Source of the DNA: Begonia masoniana
Taxonomy: Eukaryota > Streptophyta > Magnoliopsida > Cucurbitales > Begoniaceae
DNA length: 64,000 nt
Direction: 5' to 3'
NCBI GenBank assembly: GCA_022432975.1
Contig: CM039504.1
Location: 2,453,459 to 2,517,458, forward strand
The notes beneath the pieces were generated by a model. The model was not told where the DNA came from, made no database searches, and was given only the letters and a program-made list of their open reading frames with translations. This document shows positions 1-13,300 of the stretch, one piece after another; position 1 is the stretch's first letter, and the number at the start of each line of letters is the position of its first letter. The translations under genes and the position numbers were made by a program.

Positions 1-72
1 ATTTGATTCATTGGTGAGCGTCACTGACGATATCTCTCTATCTCTCGCTCTCTCTAACCACATTGTTGCTGC

Positions 73-345
73 AGTTGGTGGAACTGAATGAAGCAGAGCA
101 GAAATCCCTGAAGGAGTCTGAGCGTCTGGAGAAGGAAATAATTTAAGTTCAAGAGTTGAAGGTAATGGAAAACAAGTGTTTTATGCGACATGCATTTTGG
201 TTACAAAATGATTTTTTATAACGTCTTGAAATTCTTGCCAGAAAAAGATCAGCACCACGACCGCGGATGAATATTTTGACAAAAATCCTGAGCTGAAGAA
301 GAAATTTGATGTGAAATCCGAAAAGACTACTGTGGTTATCGAACT
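73..345 (+). pseudogene. Decayed two-exon fragment of an unidentified gene
   Basis: Two stretches read like the charged, helical C-terminal end of a protein. The first (73-161) reads QLVELNEAEQKSLKESERLE then KEII, followed by a TAA stop at 144-146 and VQELK, with a plausible donor (AAG|GTAATGG) at 161/162. The second starts after an AG at 240-241 and reads KKISTTTADEYFDKNPELKK before losing sense near 345. The pattern resembles the tail of a small conserved plant protein that I could not name. The in-frame stop and the absence of further coding sequence downstream suggest a dead copy; the window edge hides anything upstream. Confidence 0.35.
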
Positions 346-735
346 TAGTTTACAGCTTCTGCTCGTCATGAAACTTGATGGGTTTATTTTTTTGTTCAGT
401 CAATATTCAACCAAATTGACTTTGTTTGAACTAGTTGACTTTACGGATGATCAATGGGTTTCGATAATTCCAAAAATTTGACAGATCTTATTCACTCTCT
501 TTGGCCACTGCTGTTAGATTTAAAAACAATGTTGGAGTTCAAGTAGATTGATGTATATGAACTAATATAGCATCGTTTAGTTTGAGGTGTGACAAAAAGC
601 TTACAAAATGTAAACCGAGTACAAAGAAGCTATTGTCAGTATCTGTCATCAAGGGTAGTTCAAAAGTATGATCTAAAAGATAAAATAAGAAACCAAAACA
701 ACAAATGATACCACAAAACTCAGAAAAATGAGCTT
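346..735. other. Intergenic, nothing recognised
   Basis: AT-rich sequence between the decayed fragment and the 3' end of the carrier gene, which runs on the minus strand. The part next to 736 is the likely 3' UTR of that gene. I see no coding or structured element. Confidence 0.5.
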
Positions 736-3700
736 TTATCTAGAACCAGTTGCCTTCTTTTGTAATGACTGCTCGCCAGTTATCTCGTCTTTCTTGTCCA
801 TCGCCTTTCTTGCAAGCTCGTAGCCAGCGAAGTTCATGGCACCCAACGGAGCGATCCAGAAGAATCTCGGCACAGCGCCTTTGAATAAGCCAAGGGGCCC
901 CTCATGACGGAGTATAGAAATTGCTACCAATGACATCGAGACAGATCGTCCTTTTGCCGTCATCATCCTAGTTTTCATCACATCAAACGGTGTGGTTACC
1001 ACCGCCGCCAGCCCACCAGACAAGGCCCCAACTGCAATTGTTTCCCATGGCTCGAGCTCACGAGCGAGGAGTTTCTGGGCAACCTTTTCAACAAAGAGTA
1101 TAAACCATGCTATTCAATGGTGCCAAAGTAGCAAAAACTTCATCTCACATCAAAATGGGAAAATATAAATCTTAAGTTGCATTTTCTACATCTACTCTAC
1201 GTAAAAAACACGCTTGAATCTACCATTTTATTGCTGAAAATTTCATGTAATGATCGATAATTATCCTATCCAATCTCCGTATGCAGCTTAAATGAAATTA
1301 CCATGCTCAGTAGACCATGGTAAAGCTGAATTACCGCCATTCTAACAAACTTTCAGTGGTAGACACTTTGGAATACATTGAGAATTTTGTTGATAAAACA
1401 AGTATTTTCAAGGATTTTGTTGATAAAACAAGTAAGGTCAGGGAGACTGAATACCTTTTTGGATTCAGCATAGAGTCCCATGCCAGCAACATAAAAAGGA
1501 ACTTCTCGGCAAAGAGTGGCACCAGTCCCACGAAAGAAACCTTGAGACCATCTTGCTCCCAAGTGCCAAGAATAGCCTCACCCACATTGTTAAAAATTCC
1601 AGCCTGCAACCTCTGCTTTAGCACCTCACATGGGATTCTCACTGCCGTCCCCAGAAATGTACTACAGAGCGACGCCAGGGATTGAACCTAAACAAAATGC
1701 AAATGCTTAAATTTCTTGTTACCAAAACATTTTTAGCTGCTTAGTTAAGTTTTAGAATCTTATGCAAGAAATCATTGCAAAAGAGTTTAACATTCACCAA
1801 TGATTTTTTCTCATAACCACTTCTACAATTGTAACAATTATTCCTAGATATGTTAATACAGTTTCACAAGGAAGCTAAAACCAAAGGCTAAACTGGGTTC
1901 TACAACATTATACTCCTCTAAAACACACAGTTATCAAAAAATAGGTGTCCCAGCTTCTCATCTCAGATGAGATTAGATGACCATGTCTTTAATCTTTAGA
2001 AAGATTGAGTTTGCACAAACTAATTAAATACTAGGAACTGATCAAATAAATAAATAAGAGAATTTTTTATTAATGACTCAATTGAAATCTACTGCTTCTC
2101 CCGAAAGATACTTATGCTCAAGAGGTGTAAGCAACAAAAAAGGTAAAAATGTAACAGGTGCAAGAAAATCGAATAGCTGAACCATACTACCGACTCAGTA
2201 CCTGTATGTCTGGTAGTGTTGGACCAAAATTTATTAGCACGAGTTTGCTAGGCTTCAAATATTCCAGTCCGCAAGCCATGGCTGCAGTGTAACAACAAAG
2301 ATTAAGCCTATTGATAAAAAAAAATATGGTGTTAGTAAATTTTATGAATTATTCTCCATCGTTTTGAGTTCTGGAAAGGAAGGATAGAAAGAAAACCTCG
2401 AAAATTGTCCTAGAATTGCAGGGATTGAACCTCTATATAACCCCTGAACGCCAATTTGTGGAAGCTTTGCTATGATTTCAGGGAAAGTCAGAGTCGATGC
2501 TTGTACTCGAGTCTAAAAAATCCAGAAAAGAAAAATAAACAAAACTGAAAGCCAAACTAAAGGAGTAGATGCGTAAAAAGCTGATCTTAGAACATAAAAC
2601 ATGGTGTAAATTGCAAGGGAATTGTGATACAAACATAAATAATAGTAATTATGTTCTAAAGGAATTCAAGAGCACAATTAATGACAATGAAAAGGCCAAA
2701 AAAAATTGCCTTAATTGTATCAATGGGATGCATTAAAGAAGTAGAAAGTGCACATGAAAGGCCTCCTGCCAGCGCTGATCTTAGAACACTTCCAGCAGAT
2801 ATTTCCACAGAAGGTGCAACAGCAACAACAGTGGCAGCTTCAAACCAAATACTCCTGAAAATGCCATAAAAATTAATTATGGAAAGATATTTTGATTTTT
2901 CAAATATTGTTTCTTTCTTCATCAAAATCTCATTTCTAATAAGTACACTGGCATAAAAAATCATGAAATGCATTATAAACAGTCTTTGATTTTCATACAA
3001 GTCATGCAAATTCAAGTTCTTTTTTAAGACAACTAAATTTAACAGTACTTATATATCCCATCATTGGCACTAAGGAACTATTCTAGTCGACATGAATATG
3101 AGCGAGAACATTGAAATTTATTTTGCTCCACATACATGCTCCAATTGAATCGTATCAATAATTTAACCAAAATGTGTCTTGCAAATTATCTCTCAAACGA
3201 GCGTAACCTGAAAATATCAACCATCAAACTTTTCTTACCTAGGATCATCCTGAAGCCGATCTGAAGGTAGCAAGAGCATGAAATTCCGAAAATGTCCATA
3301 AGAAATGGATCCTTCACTATCTGCATTCAAAAATCGCATCATAGCGGCAGCATTATCTTCATAAGCTGGCAGTCCAGCATTCTTGAGCGATGTTAATATT
3401 TCGCTCTTTTGCAATGTCCCGGACTTGCTCAGGCAGAGAGATGTATATGCACGAAGAATGGTAGGTTCCTTTTGTTCCATGAAAGATAAGAATTGTTTCC
3501 AGCCGAATGATTTTGAAAATATGTGACTTCGAGTACGATTCAAGAACTCTCGAGCATATCTTCGTGGCAATTTTCTCTTCCTCATTGCAATTTCAAGATC
3601 TTCCAAATTCACTTGCCCATCACCATCTCTATCCAGCTCTTCAAAAAACCTCCTTCCTATACGTAGTATGAGCATATCATTAGTTACACTCCATGCGCTC

Positions 3701-5507
3701 TTCTTATTCGATTATGTTAACTCTCTCTCTAAAGAAACAATAAACAAAGGAAGTGTGGTAGCAGAAGAATATAATCACAATCCAATCACTGCTTTACCAG
3801 CAAGATATACAAGATTTTGATGAAGAGAATGGTAATGAATGGAAAAAAGCAGCATTAAATTTAGGAAATAAAAAATAAAATCCAAGCATCGCAGATACAC
3901 ATGCCTGTTCAGTAGACTAACTTTTATGCATTATTACAACAGAGCAAAAGTAACACTCATAAATTATCCAAAGGATAATGATAAAACATAGGGATCGCAA
4001 AATACAACAGAATGAGTATGCTGAGTTAAAAAAGATCCAGTTACTCCTGAAAATCTTTCCCAAACCATGAGAATGAAAATAAAAATAAAAAAGTAATTCG
4101 CATTATATTAAACGACAGCATGTGACAAGGAATATCAAAACCAAAGAAAGTTATGATCCAAGCTACAGCATAAGATCAGGGCGTGGTTTAAGTTTGAGGA
4201 AAGAGTACAATTTTTTACAAACAAACTGAAAATTTATGGGCATTGCTGAAAAGTACAAGTTTTCTGATAATAATTCTTCATTGTTTTGTCTCATAGTTAA
4301 TTAATTCTTGACTCTCCTTCTCTTGTATCACTATTCATTCGAGACAACTTTGGACTTATGCTGCATATGTTGACAAATTTAAGAGAGAAACCATATATCA
4401 GCATGAAAGTTTTATTCACTGAATCTAATTAAAACAAAACAAGACTATAAACTAAACTTCAAGGAAAATGTGAGGCATACCTTCAGATTCTGTGTACCTA
4501 AAGAAATCCTGCACTGAAATCAGTTTCTTCTTGTCTGGGTAATCTTTCGTAGATTTCCCTAATTGAGGTAAAAGCTCAATAAGCTCTGAAAGTGTAACAG
4601 TGGATAATGTCGATTTCAAACGCTCCACATTTGAAAGAGGAATACTAAGGATACCACTGGCTAACTTCTGTGGTGAAATGCCACCCGATTCTTCTCTATT
4701 CCCGGCAGTGGCCCCATCATCTCCCTCTTCATTGACCGAAGAAGACACTCCAACAACAGTGGATGGCAAGCCTCCAACTCTTGCAAACATCAAGTTGCCC
4801 AAAAATCCATTTCCTTTCTCTTCTCTACCTTCCTTCCTATCTGTTGGTATCTTCAAATGATCAAACTTCTGAAGATTGTGATTTAGTTGATCAAATACAT
4901 AACCAATAAAGCATTCGAAAGGTACATGGTTCCCTTCTTTATCATTCATAACACTCTGATATTGCTTTAATTCGCCTGAAAACTTTTTTTTTGAACAGGA
5001 ATTCAATTTATCTTCCACACCAGTTTTCTGAAGTCGCTTTTTAACGGGTTTGAAGGAATCTGGAAATGCTTGAACGATACTGTTAACCAACAAAGACCAA
5101 GTAACTGCAAAGTGCAAGCAATTCACACACGAGGCATCCTCCTTCACAACTTCTCCATCCTTCACCCTACTGTTAGGAACCTCAGATTGGTTGCCATTTT
5201 TAGAGTTCTGAGAAAACTTCCCAAAGAAAGATTTTATTGGAATCTTAACCAATGAACCCTTCTTTTTCTCATCACCAATAACAAAGTAACCACTCTTTTT
5301 CATCACTCCGGAGCTTTGAAATTTGCAATTCCGATGGTTGTGTTCGGTATTTAGCTCAACGCTAATTTCCTTTTTCGTAGGTCCCGCCCAACAACATTCA
5401 AGATCCTTCGCTGCTTTTCGGAGACCCAATTCGACGGGAGCAAACACTTCTTTGACCACCTGAATTGAATTGAAAAACGATTCGATTGGGTCATTAGCAG
5501 ACACCAT
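736..5507 (-). CDS. SAMTL: SAM transporter-like mitochondrial carrier with EF-hand (SAMTL type), two frameshifts
   Basis: Seven exons on the minus strand: 5507-4481, 3656-3239, 2854-2710, 2512-2397, 2281-2202, 1687-1455, 1083-736. The long N-terminal region (MVSANDPIESFFNSIQVVKE) and the order of parts match Arabidopsis At2g35800, a predicted S-adenosylmethionine carrier. An EF-hand loop (DRDGDGQVNLEDL) lies in exon 2. Three mitochondrial-carrier signatures follow: HPIDTIKTR across exons 3/4, IPCEVLKQR in exon 6 and TPFDVMKTR in exon 7. Phase closes at every junction except in exon 5 (one extra base at the GG near 2251, producing an in-frame TAG) and exon 6 (one base missing in a G run near 1532). 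Without these the product would be about 788 aa, close to the 823 aa of Arabidopsis. The intron after exon 3 appears to start with GC. The ATG at 5507 is chosen by homology. A calcium-regulated carrier in an organelle membrane is inferred from the family. Confidence 0.9.
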
Positions 5508-7339
5508 TACTAACAACTGTCAAGTTCCACCAGAATCGATGCACTATTTCACGAAGCAAACGTAAAAAATCAGGCCCGTTTATACAAAGCAAGTGAAGAA
5601 ACGAAAAAAATGGGTAATCCCCAATCAAGTAAATCTAGCAATGCTGAAAAGAGCTACAACCACGCTGTACGGATGAGCAACCGACGGAGGGCCAATGCAA
5701 AAACTAAACCAACAAATCAGAGGCTTCAAAACTCATCTGTACTCAATAAAATTGAGTTTTCGCTGTACATTCTACGACTCAAGAGCAATCCATTTTCTTG
5801 AAACCAATAACAAGTTCTTCACATGGGTGTTCTTCGTCTTCTAATCCGATAGCGAATCCCCAGCCATGAAAAATAGAGGAGAAGAAAAATAGTAACTTTC
5901 AGATTCAATAGCAGCTGATAGTGGGTTCTTGGCCATGGTTTTTTTTCCCGGTTTTTCAAAGACGAAGATATATACGAGTGGTAAACGAAGAACCAAGGAA
6001 GAAACAAAGTTCTCAATAGTGGAGGCTATCCCTTTTCTCAATTTTTGTTTTTATTTTTATTTTACTTTTATTTTCATCTTATCCAAATTAATATATTCAA
6101 GGATATAGTTTTTGCCACTGTTAATTCGCATTAATTACACTCCAATTTCTTTGATTAATTTAATTGTTTTTTATTTTTTTTCTTTTCAGATGATTTATTT
6201 ATTTAAGTGGATGAAGGCTTTTACATGGGAGTTTCCACCCTCCATTTTGGCCTTTTGTGCTCTTTAGTTTATCAAGTAGTAATGGAAAACTGAATTAGTA
6301 GATGAAGACCCTATAACTAAAAATATTAAACAAAAAGGACCAATAATTTGCACATAAAAGTGACAATGACGATGAATATGGGGCCATTCAATAATTATGA
6401 AGCATTCATTCCAAGTTCGAACAAACTTCAGCTAATACTGCCCATTTGTGATTGGAAAGGACCATTCCAATTTCCACAGTAGCAACAAATTAAAAACGTG
6501 ATTAAATCAATTTTGACTCATGAAATGTCCATCTGGTGTCGGCGCGTCCGACTCCATCACCCTTCTCCCCGGGTCAGCAAAATTATCATTTGCATCGACC
6601 CCCTCCGCTCAGATCAAAAGGACGACTCTTCCTCTTCCTCTTCCTCTTCCCGGGTTTGCTACATTTTTTTTTTTTTTTGTTTCTTGGTCGTTTCTTTGCA
6701 TGCATTGGCAATTTGTTTCTTTTCTTGTCCTTGTTCTCTATGCTTTATGAGGTTGAAGAATCTTTCGACTTCAGGGTGGTGATTTGCTTTTGCTGTCTTT
6801 TTTTATGGGTAGCGCCATTTTATCACATCATCGCCAAACTTTAGCCTTCGAATTTATGCTTCTTTTAATTCCATTTTCATTTAACCAGAGATGTTTGTCA
6901 GCTGACTCCATTAACGATTTCAAACTCAGAGGACTGATTTTTGTTTGTCTATGGCATTCTTTTTAACTCTAATTGAACCTGCTTCAGATCCCGACGGAAC
7001 TGGCTGACTATGAATTTACTCTATCTAACAACTGTTGAAATTTCGTCAAACAGAATCCTTCAGAATAAACCTCATTATAATACGAGGGTCAGAAAGTAAT
7101 GTGGAAGAGCATTTCCTGTCTTTCGATGATTATTCTTGTATTTTCTTGAAAATACAACAAATAAAATATTACAACAACCTAATTTCTTCTCTCTTTTTTT
7201 TTTTTAAATTAGGAAAAAAAAAAACAAGGTTTAAACCCACCCCCTTTAACACAAACTAATGTACAAATCTGAGGATTATACAGCCGAGGACCAGCCAAAG
7301 TTGTCATCTGATAACATCTACTGTCTGTCTACGTCAGTC
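5508..7339. other. Intergenic region upstream of SAMTL and downstream of the PWR-like gene
   Basis: 1.8 kb between two minus-strand genes. The first few hundred bases from 5508 must hold the SAMTL 5' UTR and promoter; the part next to 7339 is the likely 3' UTR of the PWR-like gene. Short reading frames around 6498-6966 on the plus strand owe their length to pyrimidine-rich and poly-T runs (for example 6664-6679) and show no protein family pattern. Confidence 0.5.
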
Positions 7340-10300
7340 TTATCTATCTCTAGTTAGGCTTCCACTCTGCCCACCCAATTGATCGGCAGCTTTTGCATAA
7401 TGCATTTTAATGGCTGCCACAGGATCTGAAACGCCATTACAAGGAGCTCCCACTAGAGTCCCTCCTTTTCCTACCACATTCATTCCCACAAACCCCCTTC
7501 TCTGCTGCTGCTGCAAACTGGGAAATGGGATTGCATCAAATCCTTTTCCTCTTTGCATATATGAGAGCATGTCTCGCCGGTAATTTGCATCAACAGTAAA
7601 TGGCTGCACTTCCACTCCATCTTGGCTTCGAAACAAGGGATACTGAACCATTCCACTCCTGTTGTTACCATCCATCGGAAAAAAGGATACTCCATTAAAG
7701 TTACTACAAGGAATTGCTTGCAATGGCTGCTTTTCTGTTTTGGCCAGGGACATAGAATAGGCGCCAAATGCGGCAGGATATTTGGCCAGTAAGACCGCAG
7801 GATCAGAAAGAGATGTAAACCCAGTTTGTCTCCTATTCCCATCCCAAAATCCGTGACTCCTCAAGGAAACATTTTCGAGTTCCATGCCTTTGTTAACTTC
7901 AAAATTTAAAAAGCTCATTTTTTCATCCAGGTTGTGCTCAGAGAATTTTAGACTGAAGGATTTATCACTAAGCTTACTGAACTGGGACTTCTGTTCATTC
8001 TCGTGGGAACTACAGCTTGACCTCTGCTCAGATGAGAGGTGGCTAAGTATCTTGCCAAATAGTTTCACATCACCATGTCTGCATGGAATTCCTGAATCCG
8101 ATGAAGTCTTTTCATGATCACTTTTCGGGGAAAGATGAGGGAACTCAGCCCCCAAACAGCGAGGTTTAACAATGCTACACTCTCTAAGACAGGAACCCTC
8201 TGCAAGATTTTGATTATCAACATCCTGTTCCAATTCTGTCTGGATTTGGCCTTTAGGTACCTTCATGCAGTTGACATCCACATTCATCACTTTCTTGCCC
8301 GGAGCATGCAACGGATACCTGACACGGATATGTGATGATTCATGGCTTAGCAGCAAATGTCTTTGTTGGCCATCAACAAGGTCACCATTCTCAATATCTT
8401 CATAACCCTGCCCAGTGACACCCTCATAAAGATAAGGAGATGATGATAACCGGTTTCCTTTGGTAATAGCAGACTTGGGACAAGTTTTTGCCACAGCAAG
8501 AGGATCCTCGTGGGTGAATGAAATAATAAATGATCTTTCAGCAGAATCAAACTCCAAGGGAACTTGCTGAGAGAATTCTCTGTCGAGTGTTGAAGAACTT
8601 TGATCCGCAGCCAGATGGGATGCATTCTCACCAACATCCTCTGCTACGCACTGTAAATTGTTCTGACTATCATCACGTGAATTGCTTTTCTTCTGATCTC
8701 GCCTTGATTCATTCCCAAGTACTTCACAAGTTATAGCATCCGCATTCAAATGATACTGGTGATTTTCCCCTCCAATAGACATTGAGTCAGACACTGGAAT
8801 TCTCGCTCCACTAACTAGATCCCTCACAGTATGATTAATATTGGCAGCAACAACAGAAGTTTTGTGCTCATGCAGTGTTTCCACCTCATTATAGATAGGT
8901 TTCACCGAATTAAAGTCTTTGATGGAAGAAAAGTGAGACCTGCTCTTTTGACCTGAATCAGACAGTAAAACTGTATCCGCCTCATTATCTTTACTATCCA
9001 ACTTCAACAAAGAACTTTTTTCCGCTGACATGCTCCCATTCTCTAAAATATGAATCTCTGTGTCAGCTGATTCCTCGTGCTTCATATTAACATCCAATGA
9101 TACATCCTTGGTCAGCCTAGAGCTTGTGTTATCATAACAGATAGTTGTATCAGTGTCCAGGATACAACCATCTTCTGAGTCACTTCCACTCCCATTTGCA
9201 CCATCACTAGCTGGTGTCCCATAATTTCCTGGTATGCGTACTGAATCCAATTCAAGGCACTTCCTTACCTTACTGAAGAAAACCTTGCATTGATCCCTGG
9301 ACCTAGTTCCTACACACCTTGAGACTATGGTGAAGTCTTTACCATAAGATGATACAGCCAGTATAAAGCTAGACTTCTCCTCATCAGTCCAATCTGATGG
9401 GTCCATTTCTTCACAGCTCTCATCAGAACAAGTATCATCATCAACATCATGATCACTATTTGGTATCAGAGGCAGTCTTACGACAGAACTTGTTACACAA
9501 GAAGTCATAGCCTCTGAAGATAATGAACCACATATACCAGCAAGAACATCAGCAGCAACCGTTTCTCTTTCATTTACAACAAAATCAACACAACTTGTAT
9601 TTTCTTTAACATCATCATTACCCTTTCCACTGTTGGGTTCGACATACTTTCCAACAACAGATTTGCGAGAGAATCTAGGTTGATCTCTTATATTGTCATC
9701 ACCATGGGATGCTATCAATGAAGCTGCACCCAGCATATCAAGTGAGGCAGTGCACATTTCTCGGTTCCATTTCTTCCCTGTTGTCAAAAGATATGTATTG
9801 GTATAAGATTTGGCTTGCTTGAAGCCTAGCTTCTTATTCATTTTCTTAAAGGAATCAGATTTGTGATTCTTATAGTAAAACTCGATGCAGTCTGCGGTTG
9901 TTTTGTGACTAAGAGAAGAAGCAATTTTCCTGAAATCCTTTCCATAAGTGGCAAGCTGGTCCAAGAAAATTTGTTTCTCATCTGATGTCCATAGGTTGAT
10001 CATGCCTCTTTCTTTCTCAAGAGCACATGGATCTTCAACTAATCCATTCTTAGAGATCAACTTTGACATGCACTTTTCCTTCTCATCCAAAACTAAGGCT
10101 GGCATCTTCAAGATATTCCTCTGAAGCATAACTGGGGAGTCAGATAGCAGCTTGCTTGTATGATTAATTATATCACCAATAGGAACGAGACTCAGATAGT
10201 CTGCTGGAAATAATAACAAAATTATAACAGTAAAAAATTAAATCAGAAGATAGATCATCCAATGGAAGCATAGACAGAATTGAAAAAGAAAGATCTTCAT

Positions 10301-13300
10301 CTTATTGACAGTTCAATATATACTCACAAATATACATTGTCATTAATTAAGTATTTGGAAAGAAAGGAACCTAATGGCGGAAGACAATCTGCTAACACTG
10401 CCTGAAAATGATATGATTTATTGAAAAATGGCAGGCCTTGTCAGCATCAAATTTAGTGACAAGGCTAAATACAATGTGTTATGGTTTCCAGTCGCATTTT
10501 ACTCGTCCTTCTTTCCGGTCAGAACCCTTCACATGTCAGAACTATCGACCGGAGATCCACAACATGGTGAGTCTCATACCCAGTAATAAGATTCAATCTC
10601 CAATAATTTCAATACGGGGGGGTTTGAATCCTTGAGGGAGAGATCCTTTAAACAAGTGGTAGAGGGTTCTGACCGGTGGAGGATTTTGACAGGAAAAAAG
10701 GCCGAGTGAAGTGCGACGGAAAACCATAACACAATAATGCTCAACCAATAAGTAAAAATTATAAACAGAATTTTGCATGTACATTTATTTTACAATTAAC
10801 AATACCCAGCAACTACAAAATGAAAATGACATTAATAAAGCCCAGACACTAAATATATATATACACAAACAGAGAAACATAGAGAACCACGTTTTCAAGC
10901 CTTACAGGTGGTAAAAGTAGAAAACTAACATATTCAACTCTTTAGTCTATCAACCTTGAAGAAAGAAAAAATAAAGCAAAATGATTTAGACAAATAGTTG
11001 GAGAACAGCGATGAAGAAGAGAAACATGTGATATATAAATGTTTTTACTGAAAAAAATCATGTTCTCAACTCCACTACTTTCGAGGGCAAAACCATACCA
11101 GTAAACAAAATCAATAAAAAAATACGGTAAAAAAAGAAGTCAATATGGATAAAAAGTCTGATATTTCTTACCAGATGACAAACAAGGACGGATGGAGGAT
11201 CGACTTTTCTGACATACCCCATGTGTCACACGCAAGGTTGATCCCATTTTCCTTTGAGATTTTACCCGAGACTTTCTAGTAGAAAGCATATGAAAATCTT
11301 TCTTCCACAAGTGCTTAAGGACTTGAAATTTAACGACCAGAACTCTGTCCTTGAATCTTAGAAATCGCTTTCTTTGTGAAAATTTCTCTTCAACCAATGG
11401 ATCAGCTAGTGAGTTGGAAACCATATAATCCCAGATATTACTTTTACAACAAGTTACTGGTAATAGCTTATGGAACTCTTTAGATGCTTCACTTGCATAT
11501 TCCTTGTTGGTTGCCAGAATTAAGTCACAAAATGTTCCTCGATCAACAACTCCACCATCATTGGTAAAATTTGAACCTGTTTCATTATTTATAGGATCAT
11601 GAACACTATAATCACCATTAGAAAACACATAATCCTTATTTTCACTTGAAGCAGTCGTTGAAATCTTCTTCACGTTGGAAGCTTGATTTGAATCCAAATT
11701 CCCTGAGCTGTCAACTTTTTTTTCCAAATTAACCCCAAGCAAAGGAACTGCCTCCACAAAAGAGCATGGTTCAAAGCATTTGGATGTGACAGTTCCAGTG
11801 CTGTCAATGTCTTTGTCCTTCATATCAAGCACTTCTTCAGACTCCAAGTTGCCAACTGACATCTTCTCAACTAACGAGTCCTTGTCGCATGCTATTTCCA
11901 ATGGAGCAGGTCCAGGGACAAAAGAGGAGACAATAAAATGCTTGGAAGAATTTTCATATCCATTTTCAGATTTTAAAGATTTAATTTCACTCTCAAGAAG
12001 ATCAATTTCAGTCTCCGTAATTTCTAGTTCCTTGGAAATTTCACTTCTGCATATGAGCAGCTTATCCATTGCAATAGAACTTGAATCAACTGAATTTGAA
12101 TAATCAGAATGTAGCAGTTCAATAAGTAAAGTACCCATACTAGAAATTGACTTGATCTCCAACTTATCTAAACTATGTGACAGTCCCCCTAGCAGAGTCA
12201 TAGAAACAGGACTCGGTGAACCACATAAATTACTAGTTTCGTTATCAACATTCACTGTCAAGCTGGATGATTTCCCTTCCAAACCTGTCATAAAATATCC
12301 ATGCAATTAATAGATGTAAATTTTGAAAAATATGTACCAAAGTAAGGAACATCAGAATAGGATAAGCAGTTGTAACACTACCTTCCAAAGAATTGCACTA
12401 TCAAAATTTCTAATAAATATCCAGTTCAACAAAGTCATACGCATATTCAAAGTTGTACAAAACAAATCAAAGAAACCATTTGATTACAGGGGGAAAACAA
12501 AAGAAGAAAAAACTTCACAAAAAACTAATAAATTCACTAGATTTATCCTGAAGCAAAACTATAACTGATTCATATCTTAAATAAACCATTAGATATGAAA
12601 AACTCTGATCACTTCAGTTTAGTTTATTTAAGATATCAATCAGTTGTAGTTTTGCTTCAGGACAAACCTAGTGAATTTATAAAAGAATTGATTTTTCATT
12701 ATCAGAAAAACGAATAAATTGAAAAATTAAATCATTAAACATAATTAAGCTAAAAAGCTATCAATACCCCCCAACAAACATACAAGAAGAAACAAAGCCT
12801 ACCCTGTCAAAAAGAGTAGTACAAAAATGTGCTTCAAACAGCTCTACATCTAGACTCTTCTCATAAAAAATACTATCAGGCATCCTTTTGCACCAACCAT
12901 CCTTTGTTGGACGTCCACGTCTCCCCATAAATGCATCAAACACTTAAATGATGCTTCTAGTATCACACAGCAGTGCCATGTAAAATCACACAGAAGTGCC
13001 ATGTAAAATCACACAGAAGTGCCATGTAATATCAGCCAGATGACAGATCACAAACCAAGGCACTAAGAAGACACGCATTTAATAGAATGGTAAGACACAA
13101 ATATCTAATGCAGATTTCCAAATTTGCATTAGAACTCAGGAGAAGTTTACCTGGAGAGGAACTGCAAGCAACAGTTGAAGGAGTGGCCGGAGATGCACAG
13201 CCTAATATTCTAGGACTTTTCTCTGCCAAGCTTGAGCCGAGTGAATGGGTTGTTTCTACATTACTAGAAAAGTCGTATCGTTCTTTGTAAAGGCAAATAT

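Noticed and set aside
1317..1685. Plus-strand 122-residue frame
   Set aside because: Antisense to SAMTL exon 6 and its intron; the minus strand carries the conserved carrier sequence.
6498..6966. Overlapping plus-strand frames in three phases
   Set aside because: Made of CT-rich and poly-T sequence giving runs of Ser, Phe and Leu; no domain pattern.
11780..12103. Plus-strand 107-residue frame
   Set aside because: Shadow of PWR-like exon 3.
12962..13030. CRISPR-like array
   Set aside because: Three contiguous 23-bp copies without spacers, in a plant intron.
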